Positions 53,829-63,845 of a stretch of DNA of 64,000 bases are shown here, piece by piece. The number at the start of each line of letters is the position of its first letter. The stretch's first letter is position 1. Source of the DNA: Lachnospiraceae bacterium (lineage in GTDB: Bacteria; Bacillota; Clostridia; Lachnospirales; Lachnospiraceae); contig JAIKXH010000040.1 of assembly GCA_024684215.1 (NCBI GenBank), positions 24,306 to 88,305 on the forward strand, in the 5' to 3' direction. A model generated the notes under the pieces. It was not told the DNA's origin, ran no database searches, and saw only the letters and a program-made list of their open reading frames with translations. A program made the position numbers and the translations under genes.

Positions 53829-54461
53829 CTAAAACCTCCCTTCCGCTACAGCTTTTTCATATATATCGATTGCCGCATTAAGTCCGCCGTTTACAGCATT
53901 TGTAAAGGCTCTTGTTGTGATTGTGGCTCCGCTGATAGCATCGATTTCATTGTCGGATGTTGCTCCGGTTTTTGTAAACATAAATGATTGTGCCGCTTTG
54001 TTTTTAAACTGAGGCACCAGCACTTCCTGTGCCCTCATTCCGAGTCCGGGAGTTTCGGATATCTTTAATATCGATACCCCGATCAGATTGGCAGGTGCCT
54101 GCGCAGGATCAATTCCAAGATAAAGAACGATATCACCGTTATATCCCTGTGATGATTTTGATTCAACCACATATCCGATAAAGCTTCCGCTCTTATCGTA
54201 GGACTCATAAACTGTGCCAACGGTAACTCCGTTTTCTGATAATGCACTTAGTGTTTCATCGCTGAGGGAGTATTCAATCTCCTCAAACTTATCGCCGTTT
54301 GGCATTACTTCATTGCAAGCCTTGGTAACAGCAAGCTCTTTCTGATATGCTCTGGGCTTTTTTGTAAGCTCATAAATAAATCCGAGGAGCAGTCCGGCAA
54401 TAAGTGTTATAACCAAAAGAGCGCCGGCTTCCTTAAGCATGACTTTAATATCTTTTGCCAT
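53829..54461 (-). CDS. rnfG: Rnf complex FMN subunit RnfG
   Basis: 210 aa. One N-terminal membrane helix and an extracytoplasmic FMN-binding domain with covalent attachment motif SGATITT; the threonine carries FMN through a phosphodiester bond, added by an ApbE-type transferase not seen in this window. Confidence 0.96.
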   Translation of the reverse strand: MAKDIKVMLKEAGALLVITLIAGLLLGFIYELTKKPRAYQKELAVTKACNEVMPNGDKFEEIEYSLSDETLSALSENGVTVGTVYESYDKSGSFIGYVVESKSSQGYNGDIVLYLGIDPAQAPANLIGVSILKISETPGLGMRAQEVLVPQFKNKAAQSFMFTKTGATSDNEIDAISGATITTRAFTNAVNGGLNAAIDIYEKAVAEGRF

Positions 54462-54462
54462 A

Positions 54463-55431
54463 TCACTTACCTCCTTTCAGCTTTTTAAGCTCGGATCTCT
54501 TAAATCCGAAAGGAATAGGTCTTGTGAACTTTTCAATCAGAGGCACAAGCAGATTTCCTAATATAATCGAATAAGAAACTCCTTCTGCGGAAGGTCCGAA
54601 GACTCTGAATACTCCGGTCATTATACCGAGGAATACGCCGTAAATCACCTGTCCCCATTTTGTCATCGGCCTGGTGACATAGTCCGTTGCCATAAAGAAC
54701 GCACCGAGCATGAGTCCGCCTCCTGCCAGATGTGCAGTGATAAATGCGGGATCAAATCCTCTCTGTCCGAAAATTCCAAGGAACAATACAAAAGTAACAA
54801 TATAGCATCCCGGTATGATCAGATCTATAACACCCATCAATATGAGGAAACATGCACCGATTATAATCGCGACCAGAGATGTCTCACCAATGGTTCCTCC
54901 TGTCCTACCGATTATCATATCAAAAATATTTATATTCTCGCCGGCTTTTAGTGCTGCAAGAGGTGTTGCTCCGGTGTAAGCATCGGTTACAAAATTGGTC
55001 ATTGCTGCAGGAAAAGAGATAACCAAAAAGCATCTCGCTCCCAGAGCCGGATTCATAAAGTTTTGTCCGATTCCGCCAAAGAGCATCTTTACAACAACGA
55101 TTGCGAAAAAGCTGCCGAGTCCTGCCATCCAAAGAGGAATACTTACAGGTAAGTTAAGTGCAAGAAGCAGTCCCGTTACAACAGCGGAAAGGTCGAAAAT
55201 CGACTGCTTTCTCTTTAAGATAAGATTAAACAAAAATTCTGACAGAACGGCGCTTGCAACGCATACGCAGATTACAAACACTGCGCGAAGTCCGAAATTA
55301 TAAATACCAAATCCGGTTGCCGGCATAAGTGCGATGATAACCATCAGCATTATACCGCCGGTCGTAGCCTTCGATCTCACATGAGGATTGGAGGATACTT
55401 TATAGGTTGTTTGATTAGTATTATCAGCCAT
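54463..55431 (-). CDS. rnfD: Rnf complex membrane subunit RnfD
   Basis: 322 aa, about nine helices; covalent FMN site in DAYTGATPLAALK and the conserved FMNPALGARCFL segment. It forms part of the ion-translocating core with RnfA, E and G. One base separates it from rnfG. Confidence 0.96.
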   Translation of the reverse strand: MADNTNQTTYKVSSNPHVRSKATTGGIMLMVIIALMPATGFGIYNFGLRAVFVICVCVASAVLSEFLFNLILKRKQSIFDLSAVVTGLLLALNLPVSIPLWMAGLGSFFAIVVVKMLFGGIGQNFMNPALGARCFLVISFPAAMTNFVTDAYTGATPLAALKAGENINIFDMIIGRTGGTIGETSLVAIIIGACFLILMGVIDLIIPGCYIVTFVLFLGIFGQRGFDPAFITAHLAGGGLMLGAFFMATDYVTRPMTKWGQVIYGVFLGIMTGVFRVFGPSAEGVSYSIILGNLLVPLIEKFTRPIPFGFKRSELKKLKGGK

Positions 55432-55443
55432 TTTATCCTCCCT

Positions 55444-56763
55444 CTACTTTTTACGCCTGTTGGCAAGTTCTATTTTTCTCATTGATTTAATGTTTTGTGT
55501 AAGCTGACGCTTTGCAGGGCAAATAAAACTGCAACATCCGCACTCACAGCACTCCATTCCTCCGTATTCGAGGAATTTTTCCATATCACCGTGTTCCGCT
55601 GCATCCGCAAGAACGCTCGGCATAACTCTTCCGGGACAAACCGAAACGCATCTGCCGCACTTAATACAAGGGCTAGGCTCCGAGGCCGCAACCTCATCAT
55701 GCTCAAATGCTAAAAGCGCAGTAGATGTCTTTGTGGTCGGCACCTCTAACCCAAACATGGAAAATCCCATCATAGGGCCGCCGCAGATAATCTTTTCGGG
55801 TTGAACCTTAAATCCGCCGTCAGCGTCGAGCACTTCCTGATAGCTCATTCCAATGGGTACTTTGAAGTTTTTAGGATCCGAAACAGCATCTCCGGTAACG
55901 GTAACAATCCTCTCCATGAGAGGCTTTCCGTAAACAACGGCATTATATATGGCAACAAGCGTGTCTACATTATCAACTATGCATCCGACATCTGCGGGAA
56001 GCATTGTGGAATTTATCCTTCTTCCGGTAGTGGCATGAATAAGCATTCTCTCGGCGCCCTGGGGATATTTTGTATATACTCCCTTAACGGTAATGCGCTT
56101 ATCATCATGAGTAAGCTTCTTTAAAAGGGCTATGCAATCAGGCTTGTTCTCCTCTATCGCAATGATTCCGTGGGCATTATCAAATAGTCTGAGCAAAATC
56201 TTCATTCCGCCGATAAGCTTCTCGGGTTCCTCAAGCATTCTGCGGTAGTCACTTGTCAGATAAGGCTCACATTCTGCACAGTTGGCAATGATATATGTGA
56301 TATTTTCCGGCTCCTTGGGCGAAAGCTTTACATGTGTCGGGAAACCCGCACCACCCATACCTACGATTCCGGCGCCTTTTACGGCGTCAAGGATCTCCTC
56401 TCTCGAAGCAAGGTTCCAGTCCATAAGCGGATTGTATTTAACCTCTTCATCAAGAAAATCGTTCTCGATAACAATACTGTTCACCGAGTCTCCTGTAACA
56501 ACTCTTCTGGACTCTATTGCCTTAACGGTACCCGAAACCGATGAAAAAATGTGCGCAGAAACAAATCCTCCGGCCTCTGCGATCATCTGGCCTCTGAGGA
56601 CTCTGTCACCTACATTTACAATTGGAGTTGCGGGGGCGCCAATATGTTGAGATACCGGATAAACTAGAATTTTGCCGGCCTTTAGCTGTGTGATGGGTTT
56701 GTCCTTAGATAACTCCTTCCCCTCGAAAGGATGGACACCACCTGAAAAAGTAAATCTGGGCAT
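55444..56763 (-). CDS. rnfC: Rnf complex NADH-interacting subunit RnfC
   Basis: 439 aa. Glycine-rich nucleotide segment GMGGAGFPTHVKL binds FMN/NADH; two 4Fe-4S sites CIKCGRCVSVCP and CCECGCCSFICP. N-terminal HPFEGKELSKDKPI is the family start. It is the first gene of the six-gene rnf set. Confidence 0.96.
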   Translation of the reverse strand: MPRFTFSGGVHPFEGKELSKDKPITQLKAGKILVYPVSQHIGAPATPIVNVGDRVLRGQMIAEAGGFVSAHIFSSVSGTVKAIESRRVVTGDSVNSIVIENDFLDEEVKYNPLMDWNLASREEILDAVKGAGIVGMGGAGFPTHVKLSPKEPENITYIIANCAECEPYLTSDYRRMLEEPEKLIGGMKILLRLFDNAHGIIAIEENKPDCIALLKKLTHDDKRITVKGVYTKYPQGAERMLIHATTGRRINSTMLPADVGCIVDNVDTLVAIYNAVVYGKPLMERIVTVTGDAVSDPKNFKVPIGMSYQEVLDADGGFKVQPEKIICGGPMMGFSMFGLEVPTTKTSTALLAFEHDEVAASEPSPCIKCGRCVSVCPGRVMPSVLADAAEHGDMEKFLEYGGMECCECGCCSFICPAKRQLTQNIKSMRKIELANRRKK

Positions 56764-56790
56764 CGTACATCTCCTTTAAAATATGATACC

Positions 56791-56805
56791 AAGCTGTATC
56801 AGCTT
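56791..56805. promoter_or_regulatory. Palindrome upstream of rnfC
   Basis: AAGCTG-TAT-CAGCTT, 28 bases upstream of the rnfC start, flanked by GATACC and AATGATA. It is a possible operator for the Rnf operon; it does not match the Rex consensus as I know it. Confidence 0.3.
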
Positions 56806-56910
56806 AATGATAATTTTACACTTTTTCTGAGAAAAATACTACTATAAATGGATAATTATGTTATGATACAAGAGATATTAAAAATTTCCAATTTCCGAAA
56901 GGTTTTGATT

Positions 56911-58014
56911 ATGAAAGTATCCAGAGAAACTCTTGAAGAATTTGATATTGAATATGATATTACAAGACTTGCTCCCCCGGAGGAACTTGTCTTTTTGGAT
57001 ATAGAGACTACCGGTTTTACCGCTCGCAGCTCTTATCTTTATATGATCGGCTGTGCATACAACAGTGCCGGAAAATGGTGCACTATCCAATGGCTTGCCG
57101 AAACCTATGAACAGGAAGTCGATATTTTAAATGCTTTCTTTGATTTCGTAAAGGATTATAAATATCTGGTACACTTTAACGGCAACCAGTTCGATATGCC
57201 TTATTTGATTCAAAAATGTAAACAACACGAACTTGATTATAATTTTGAATCATTTACCGGAATCGATCTTTATAAGAGAATTTCTCCCTGCAAAGTTTTC
57301 CTTGGGCTTTCAAATTGTAAGCAAAAAACCATGGAAAAATTCCTTGGAATCGACAGAAAAGATGCCTTCAGCGGCGGTGAACTTATCGGAGTTTATCACG
57401 ATTATGTAAAAGATCCTTCGGAATTTTCAAGAAACACTCTTCTTCTTCACAATGAGGACGACTTAAAGGGTATGCTTAGCATTTTACCTATGCTGGCTTA
57501 TTTTGATCTTTTCAACAACAGTGTCATGGTAAAGAGAGCTTCCGCAAATAATTACAAGGATTATAACGGAGCCACACGCCAGGAGCTTATTCTTACCGCC
57601 GAGCTTCCCGTCACACTCCCGAGGCCTGTTTCAGCCTCCGCCAACGGATGTTATTTCCACGGTGAAGGGGCGGAAGGGTCATTTAGAATACCCATTTACA
57701 ACGAGGAAATGAAGTATTTTTATGCAAATTATAAGGACTACTATTATCTTCCCGAGGAAGATGTAGCCCTTCATAAATCCGTTGCTTCATTTGTAAACAA
57801 AGAGCAGAGAACGCAAGCCACCGCCGCTACCTGCTATACCAGAAAGCAGTCCCGTTATCTGCCCCAGTTTGACATTTTATTTGAGCCCATATTCCGCCGT
57901 GAATACCGTTCGAAAGAAGTATTCTTCGAACTGACTGATGAGCTTAAGCGCGACCGCGCCGCTTTTACAGAGTATGCCAATCATATATTACAAGTCATCG
58001 GAACCACATACTGA
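56911..58014 (+). CDS. YprB-like ribonuclease H-fold exonuclease
   Basis: 367 aa from the ATG at 56911, with AAAGG 8 bases upstream. The exonuclease motifs read LDIETTG (Asp-x-Glu), HFNGNQFDMPYL and a late HNEDDLKGM, the DEDD arrangement of YprB/RNase_H_2 proteins. A C-terminal region of about 150 residues follows, of unknown function. YprB-type proteins are linked to DNA or RNA end trimming, without a firm substrate. Confidence 0.85.
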   Translation: MKVSRETLEEFDIEYDITRLAPPEELVFLDIETTGFTARSSYLYMIGCAYNSAGKWCTIQWLAETYEQEVDILNAFFDFVKDYKYLVHFNGNQFDMPYLIQKCKQHELDYNFESFTGIDLYKRISPCKVFLGLSNCKQKTMEKFLGIDRKDAFSGGELIGVYHDYVKDPSEFSRNTLLLHNEDDLKGMLSILPMLAYFDLFNNSVMVKRASANNYKDYNGATRQELILTAELPVTLPRPVSASANGCYFHGEGAEGSFRIPIYNEEMKYFYANYKDYYYLPEEDVALHKSVASFVNKEQRTQATAATCYTRKQSRYLPQFDILFEPIFRREYRSKEVFFELTDELKRDRAAFTEYANHILQVIGTTY

Positions 58015-58075
58015 TACTAATCTTACAAGTCCCGAAACTACATACCGATATTAATCATACAAGTCTCGAAATGCC
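57990..58075. repeat. 34-35 bp tandem repeat overlapping the 3' end of the exonuclease gene
   Basis: Copies start ACAAGTC at 57990 (35 bp, inside the gene), 58025 (34 bp, in the gap) and 58059 (partial). Copies 1 and 2 share CGxAACxACATACxGATAxTAATC. The stop codon lies within copy 1. Confidence 0.75.
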
Positions 58076-58094
58076 CTTAGGCACAGGTTTCGGG

Positions 58095-60011
58095 CTATTG
58101 ATGTATCACTTTTTCTTTTGGGAGATATTCTGAAAGAACTTCTTCTAACGCATAGCCCTTCACCGGTTTTGAGATATAATCGGTAAATCCTTCCGTAAGA
58201 TAGCGCTCCTTTGCTCCCGAAATAGCATCTGCTGTCAGGCATATCATCGGAGTCTCTATATTTGCTCCGTCAACCTGTTTTCTGATTCTGTGAAGCACTT
58301 GTGAGCCGTCCATCTGTGGCATCATCTGATCCATTAAAATAAGGTCATAGGGTATTTCCTGTGTCAGCTTCAGCGCTTCTTCTCCGCTTTTAGCAGTATC
58401 TATTTTAATCTTCGTTTTCGCAAGCAGTCTGGTTATAACCGTAAGATTCATCGGCATATCATCCACTACAAGAATATATGCATCCGGAGCAGTAAATGTC
58501 TCTTTGTAAACATTATTCTCTTTTGCATTCATTTCGAATTTCTTGCGGTAATCACCGATCGGTTCATCCAGCGTTATTTTCTGCGGAATCATAATGGTAA
58601 ACGTCGATCCGCTTCCGTAAACACTCTCCACTTCTATATTACCGTTCATCATTTCAAGAAGACTGTGCGTAATAGCTAGGCCAAGTCCTGTACCTTCCAC
58701 AGTCTTGTTTTGTCCCAGATCAACACGTTCAAATTTACCAAAAATTTTAGGCAGATCTTCTTCCTTAATACCGATTCCGGAATCTGTTACTTTTACGATG
58801 AGGCAAACATTATCAGGTGTTTTTTTACCTGTAATTGAAAATTTCACAAAGCCTTTATTGGTATATTTTACAGCATTGCTAAGTATATTCACGATCACCT
58901 GACGGATACGTACTTCGTCTCCGAAAAGTCCGTCAGGCAGATTTTCATCTACATCAGACTCGAATCTTATTTCTTTGGATGAGGCTTTAATAGATATAAT
59001 ATTTATAACATCATTTATAACTGAACTTAACTTGTAAGGGGCCTCGACAAGCTCGAGCTTACCGGCTTCAATCTTTGAAAAATCGAGTATATCATTGATA
59101 ATAGAGAGTAGATTATTACCTGCACTTTCAACATTTCTTGCATAAGATATAACCGTTGGATTCTCGCTCTCCCTTAAAATCATCTCATTCATTCCGATAA
59201 CGGCATTTAAAGGTGTCCTTATCTCATGAGACATGCTTGCAAGGAAATCGGATTTTGAGCGATTTGCGCTATCAGCCTTTTTCTTCGATTCCTCCAAATC
59301 CTGCATAGCTTTAATCAGATATTTATAGTCAGAGCTTTCGTTTCCTACATAGAAAACATAAATGCCTAATACTGCCCCCAAATAATTCAGATATATACCT
59401 GTATTATTAAAACCTTCAATTGTAATAATCCCCATCGTGATAACAAAGGAAGAAAGGGCCGTTCTAAAGGCTCTCTTGTCAAGTTGTTTACCGTTTTTAA
59501 CAAATAAAGCGGCCGAATAGCCAAGATAATAAAGCTCTATAGCAAAGCCGGTAACAAAGCGATACCAGTTGGCCATATTAACAATTTCCGGTGTTCCGTC
59601 CAGCTTTGGCAATTTAAAGATAACACCCATAGCAAGAAAAACGACAGAAAATCCCATTAGTATAGAATTAAATCTGGAAAGTTTACTCTTGAAATCTACA
59701 TTAAAGAAACTTTCACTGTACCTAGCAAAGAAAAATGTCAGAAAAATATTAGATCCATATGCGACATGATTAGTAATAACAGGGATAATTTGAGGAACAT
59801 CAAAAAGATGATCTCTTCTGAAGATACTGTCCAGGCATGTAAATACTATTCCGAACAGAACAAATACTGAGAGTGTAAGGAACCGACGGTTCATACTCTT
59901 ATTTTCATGTTTTAAAGTGAGCAACAAAAAACAAAGCACCAAATCAAATATGAAAGATGCAATATTAAGTGAAATATGCAGTAAAGCAATCTGTATTGAG
60001 TCACTGATCAT
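58095..60011 (-). CDS. Hybrid sensor histidine kinase / response regulator
   Basis: 638 aa. Seven hydrophobic segments over the first 225 residues form the sensor. A linker leads to HisKA with phospho-His262 in SMSHEIRTPLNAVIG, then the ATPase domain (N box ILSNAVKYT, DSGIGI, GTGLGLAI). A receiver domain follows with phospho-acceptor Asp561 in LILMDQMMPQMDG and Lys in ISKPVKGY. No DNA-binding domain. Start ATG at 60011 with AAAGG 7 bases upstream. cheR lies upstream, beyond the cloverleaf element. Confidence 0.95.
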   Translation of the reverse strand: MISDSIQIALLHISLNIASFIFDLVLCFLLLTLKHENKSMNRRFLTLSVFVLFGIVFTCLDSIFRRDHLFDVPQIIPVITNHVAYGSNIFLTFFFARYSESFFNVDFKSKLSRFNSILMGFSVVFLAMGVIFKLPKLDGTPEIVNMANWYRFVTGFAIELYYLGYSAALFVKNGKQLDKRAFRTALSSFVITMGIITIEGFNNTGIYLNYLGAVLGIYVFYVGNESSDYKYLIKAMQDLEESKKKADSANRSKSDFLASMSHEIRTPLNAVIGMNEMILRESENPTVISYARNVESAGNNLLSIINDILDFSKIEAGKLELVEAPYKLSSVINDVINIISIKASSKEIRFESDVDENLPDGLFGDEVRIRQVIVNILSNAVKYTNKGFVKFSITGKKTPDNVCLIVKVTDSGIGIKEEDLPKIFGKFERVDLGQNKTVEGTGLGLAITHSLLEMMNGNIEVESVYGSGSTFTIMIPQKITLDEPIGDYRKKFEMNAKENNVYKETFTAPDAYILVVDDMPMNLTVITRLLAKTKIKIDTAKSGEEALKLTQEIPYDLILMDQMMPQMDGSQVLHRIRKQVDGANIETPMICLTADAISGAKERYLTEGFTDYISKPVKGYALEEVLSEYLPKEKVIHQ

Positions 60012-60073
60012 AATGATACCTTTGCTTATATGCTCTTTAAAACAACACCGTGCGCAGCTAACATATATTTATT

Positions 60074-60309
60074 CCGCACGCGACATATTCAAGTCTCGTA
60101 CTCGAGACTTGGCGCGGGATTCGGGTCAGCGAAAGCTGACATCTTCCACACCGAATCCCTGCGCATCCTCACGGAGCGTGTATCTCAGCGGGAGACACCT
60201 CTCCCACTGAGATACACCGCGTGCGGCGCGATACTCCGCTTCGCTTCGTATAAAATGCGCGTTAGTGCATCGCGCATTTTATGAGGGTTGCAAAATACGC
60301 AACCCTCAT
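60074..60309. other. Cloverleaf-shaped inverted-repeat element plus two hairpins
   Basis: A 9-bp outer stem, CCGCACGCG (60074-60082) with CGCGTGCGG (60218-60226), encloses three hairpins. A: 60090-60098 with 60103-60111. B: 60116-60124 with 60151-60159, extended by GCGC at 60112 and 60161, inner stem GTCAGC-GAAA-GCTGAC with a GNRA-type loop. C: 60178-60188 with 60207-60217 plus an inner 5-bp stem. Two further perfect hairpins follow: 60250-60261 with 60271-60282, and 60281-60291 with 60299-60309. The region is markedly GC-richer than its surroundings and fills most of the 301-bp gap 60012-60312. The GNRA loop exists only on the plus-strand reading. Nothing I know matches it. Confidence 0.8.
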
Positions 60310-60312
60310 CGC

Positions 60313-61089
60313 TTATGGTTTCTCGTAGAAAAAGGAGTTCTTTCTTTCGTAGCCGATTTCCTTGTAATTGAGGATCTGCTCGGTACTGCCGATGAATAGA
60401 TATCCGCCGGACTTCAGACTCTGGAAATATTTCTTAAATACCTCATCCTTAGCTTCATCGGTGAAATAAATCAAAACATTTCTACATACGATAAAGTTAT
60501 AGTCTGTAGGATATTTGTCCTTCAAAAGATTATGCTCATGGAATTCAACCCTTGCCTTAATCTCATCAGAAATCTTGAAGGAAGGTCCAACCTGCGTGAA
60601 ATATTTCTTTTTGAACTCGTCAGGTACACCGGCTATACTCTTTGCATCATAAAGACCTACTTTAGCTTTAGCTATAACAGTCTTATCAAGGTCAGTTGCA
60701 TATATCTTTATCTGATTGATGGGAACATGCTTAGAAAGAGCCATTACAAGTGAATAAGGCTCATCACCGGTTGAACAAGCAGCAGACCATATCTTTAAGT
60801 TCTTTCCAAACTTAGAAATCAGATCCGGAAATACCTGTTTGTCCATAAATTCCCACTGTTCGGGATTTCTGTAAAACTCAGAAACATTTATAGTGATGTA
60901 ATTAATGAATTCGTCAAATATATCTTTATTTGTTTTTAAGGCATCGACATACTTATCATAACCTACAATTTTGTTTTTGCCGATGAGCGTGTCTATACGA
61001 CGTTTCATCTGGCGCTCTTTGTAGGCATTTAAGTCGATTTGTGTAAGCTTTAATATTTCTTTTTTAAAATACTCGTAATCGTACTCCAT
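60313..61089 (-). CDS. cheR: Chemotaxis protein methyltransferase CheR
   Basis: 258 aa. N-terminal helical domain with the basic face KERQMKRRIDTLI, and a SAM-binding domain with IWSAACSTGDEPYSLVMAL and NFIVCRNVLIYF. It methylates glutamates of chemoreceptors such as that at 48360-50030. Preceded by the rpsA terminator, so it has its own promoter. Confidence 0.96.
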   Translation of the reverse strand: MEYDYEYFKKEILKLTQIDLNAYKERQMKRRIDTLIGKNKIVGYDKYVDALKTNKDIFDEFINYITINVSEFYRNPEQWEFMDKQVFPDLISKFGKNLKIWSAACSTGDEPYSLVMALSKHVPINQIKIYATDLDKTVIAKAKVGLYDAKSIAGVPDEFKKKYFTQVGPSFKISDEIKARVEFHEHNLLKDKYPTDYNFIVCRNVLIYFTDEAKDEVFKKYFQSLKSGGYLFIGSTEQILNYKEIGYERKNSFFYEKP

Positions 61090-61120
61090 AGTATTACCTG
61101 CCTCTCTTTTTTTTATACCA

Positions 61121-61159
61121 AAAAACGACTGCCGAGGTAGTTAAATATCTCAGCAGTCG
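61121..61159 (-). terminator. Terminator of the cmk-ispH-rpsA group
   Basis: CGACTGCCGAG (61126-61136) pairs with CTCAGCAGTCG (61149-61159), one mismatch; a TTTTTT run follows on the minus strand. Confidence 0.85.
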
Positions 61160-61173
61160 CACAATGGTTAATT

Positions 61174-62307
61174 TTATTCCTCGCCCTCGGAAGCAATTAC
61201 AGCGTCAATGTCCACAGAAGCAACATCCTCGTCATCATCCTTTTTGGGTTCGGGTGCCGTTAATGCCTTGATGCTGAGTGAAATCTTGTGATCGGCCTCG
61301 TTGAAATCAACAATCTTTGCAGTTACTTCCTGTCCGGTAGTAAGTACATCGCTGGGCTTCTCAATGTGATCCTTAGAAATCTGAGATACATGAAGAAGTG
61401 CATCAACGCCGTTCTCAAGCTCTACAAAAGCTCCAAATTCAGTCATTCTTGCTACCTTACCGGTAACAACATTTCCGATTGCGAACTTCTCGGAAGCATC
61501 CTTCCAAGGGTTCTGATCGTCAAACTTAAGTGAAAGAGCAATCTTGTTTCCGTTGATTTCCTTAACGAGAACCTTGATTGTATCGCCAACCTTAAATACT
61601 TTCTTGGGATGCTCAACTCTTCCCCAGCTCATCTCTGAGATGTGGAGAAGTCCGTCTACTCCGCCAAGATCGATAAATGCACCGAAGTCGGTAACATTCT
61701 TAACAACACCTTCAACGGTATCGCCTTCGTGAATCTTCTCGAAAAGCTCCTTCTGAAGTTCAGCCTTCTTAGCAACAAGAAGCTGCTTACGGTCACCGAT
61801 GCAACGGCGCTTTCTGGGGCTAAACTCAATTACTACAAATTCAATCTCCTGATCCTTGTACTTGGAAAGATCTCTCTCATAAGTATCCGATACAAGACTT
61901 GCGGGGATGAAAATTCTGGTCTCGTCAACGATAACGGTAAGACCGCCATCCTGAACCTGGCTGACAACAGCCTTAAGTACCTCATGGTTATTGAAAGCTT
62001 CTTCGATTCTCTTGCTGCCCTTCTCCTGCTGGAGACGCTTGTAAGTAACAAGAACCTGTCCGTCGCCGTCGTTAACCTTAAGGATCTTAACCTCGAGGGT
62101 ATCTCCGATTTTTACCGCAGTAGTAAGGTCAATGCTGTTGTCATTCGTGTACTCATACTTTGTAAGAATACCATCAGCCTTGTATCCGATGTTGAGAATT
62201 ACTTCTTCAGGCTTAACATCGATTACAGTACCTTCTACTACCTCTCCTGTATGAATTGTTTTGAATGAATCTTCCAGCATTTGTTCAAAAGTAAGTTCCT
62301 CTGACAT
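61174..62307 (-). CDS. rpsA: S1-domain RNA-binding protein (RpsA-like)
   Basis: 377 aa with four S1 repeats; the later two keep the clear [20 protein letters not shown] and [20 protein letters not shown] pattern. Firmicute S1-like proteins of this length bind mRNA but may not be ribosomal in the E. coli sense. I use the ATG at 62307, 9 bases after GAGGAGG; this overlaps the ispH end by 23 bases. Acidic C-terminal tail. Confidence 0.9.
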   Translation of the reverse strand: MSEELTFEQMLEDSFKTIHTGEVVEGTVIDVKPEEVILNIGYKADGILTKYEYTNDNSIDLTTAVKIGDTLEVKILKVNDGDGQVLVTYKRLQQEKGSKRIEEAFNNHEVLKAVVSQVQDGGLTVIVDETRIFIPASLVSDTYERDLSKYKDQEIEFVVIEFSPRKRRCIGDRKQLLVAKKAELQKELFEKIHEGDTVEGVVKNVTDFGAFIDLGGVDGLLHISEMSWGRVEHPKKVFKVGDTIKVLVKEINGNKIALSLKFDDQNPWKDASEKFAIGNVVTGKVARMTEFGAFVELENGVDALLHVSQISKDHIEKPSDVLTTGQEVTAKIVDFNEADHKISLSIKALTAPEPKKDDDEDVASVDIDAVIASEGEE

Positions 62308-63145
62308 TATTTTGAACCTCCTCAATTAATTTTTGCGGGGTGGAAGCCCCTGCGGTAATTCCCACCAGGTTGGCAGATGCGAGACGGCCCGTATCCAAAT
62401 CCTCCGGTGTCTGAACGTAAAAGGTGTTTTCACAGCAGCTCTTGCATATTTCAAAGAGTTTTTTTGTGTTGGAACTGCCGGTACTTCCTATCACGATCAT
62501 AGCGTCAGCCCTAGTCGCAAGCGACTCGGCGGCGCGTTGTCTTTCCTCTGTAGCATTACAGATTGTATTCACAACATTAACATTGTACTCTTTTTTTTCG
62601 ATAATTTCAACAATCTCTTTAAATTTCTTGCGTTGAAATGTAGTTTGCGACACCAAAGTGTATTCAAAATCACCATCGGGTATAAACTTTTCGGCGTCGG
62701 AAACTTCTTTGAAAACTATTGAATCCCCTTGAATCCAGCCTTTTATGCCCACAACTTCGGGGTGATCCGGGTCTCCCACGATTATTATTTTTCTTCCCTT
62801 CGCGGATTCTTCCGCAACCGTGCGGTGTATCTTTTTTACAAAAGGGCAGGTGGCATCTACTACTTCAAAGCCTTTTTCCGAAAGTTTTTTGGAAACTTTT
62901 TCAGAAACTCCGTGAGCTCTTATGATTATTATGGCATCTTTTTCCGGAGACACGCACTCAAGTTCATCTTCATCCTTGATGACCCTGACACCATTTTCCT
63001 CAAGTTCCCGCACCACTTCTTCGTTATGAACGATAGGACCGTATGTGTAGATCGGTCTACCGCTTTTTATCTTCTCGTACACGCAGCCAACGGCTCTTTT
63101 TACGCCGAAACAAAAGCCTGCGTGTTCTGCAAGAACTATTTCCAT
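62285..63145 (-). CDS. ispH: 4-hydroxy-3-methylbut-2-enyl diphosphate reductase
   Basis: 286 aa. Last step of the MEP isoprenoid route. The three cluster cysteines are in [11 protein letters not shown] (Cys12), [10 protein letters not shown] and [12 protein letters not shown]; the THC-type His region is at the expected place. In several Clostridia ispH and rpsA are fused; here they overlap but remain separate. Confidence 0.96.
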   Translation of the reverse strand: MEIVLAEHAGFCFGVKRAVGCVYEKIKSGRPIYTYGPIVHNEEVVRELEENGVRVIKDEDELECVSPEKDAIIIIRAHGVSEKVSKKLSEKGFEVVDATCPFVKKIHRTVAEESAKGRKIIIVGDPDHPEVVGIKGWIQGDSIVFKEVSDAEKFIPDGDFEYTLVSQTTFQRKKFKEIVEIIEKKEYNVNVVNTICNATEERQRAAESLATRADAMIVIGSTGSSNTKKLFEICKSCCENTFYVQTPEDLDTGRLASANLVGITAGASTPQKLIEEVQNNVRGTYF

Positions 63146-63166
63146 TGGTTACTCCACTAAGATGCA

Positions 63167-63823
63167 CTATTCACACAGATCACAGATTACCTGAACAACT
63201 TCTTCTATGGTCATGTATGAAGAATCAACGAGAGTCGCGTCTTCTGCCTGACGAAGAGGTGCTATTTCTCTGTGCATATCCTGATAGTCACGCTGCTCGA
63301 TATCGGCCTTGATCTTGTCAAAATCAGGCTCCTCACCCTTTGCAACCAGCTCATCAAATCTTCTCTTGGCCCTGACTTCGGAGCTGGCGGTAAGATAAAC
63401 CTTAGGTTTCGCGTTAGGCAGGACAACCGTACCTATATCTCTTCCGTCCATAATGCAGTCATTGCTTGCCGCAAGCTGTTTCTGAAGATAAAGTAGATGC
63501 TCTCTCACTGCAGGATTCGCGGAAGTTTTGGATGCAACATTTCCCACCTCTTCGGTTCGAAGAAACGCATTTACATTCTCTCCGTTAAGATATACTATCT
63601 GAACTCCGTCCTCATAGCCGATGGTTATATCCGCTTCCTTGCTTGTTTTTGAAACAGCTTCAATATCGGCGGGATCCACACCCTTTCTTAGTATGTATAG
63701 AGCCACGGCTCTGTACATTGCTCCCGTATCTACATAGATAAGATTCTTTTTCTTTGCTACCATCTTTGCGATGGTGCTCTTTCCTGCTCCTGCAGGTCCG
63801 TCAATTGCTATATTAAGTGGCAT
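63167..63823 (-). CDS. cmk: Cytidylate kinase
   Basis: 218 aa. P-loop DGPAGAGKSTIAK, the CMP-binding MYRAVALYIL and DGRDIGTVVLP segments. ATG at 63823 with AGGAGA 5 bases upstream; an earlier frame adds 15 residues that overlap the upstream gene. First of the cmk-ispH-rpsA group. Confidence 0.96.
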   Translation of the reverse strand: MPLNIAIDGPAGAGKSTIAKMVAKKKNLIYVDTGAMYRAVALYILRKGVDPADIEAVSKTSKEADITIGYEDGVQIVYLNGENVNAFLRTEEVGNVASKTSANPAVREHLLYLQKQLAASNDCIMDGRDIGTVVLPNAKPKVYLTASSEVRAKRRFDELVAKGEEPDFDKIKADIEQRDYQDMHREIAPLRQAEDATLVDSSYMTIEEVVQVICDLCE

Positions 63824-63845
63824 GATAGTCTCCTGTTTTATTATT

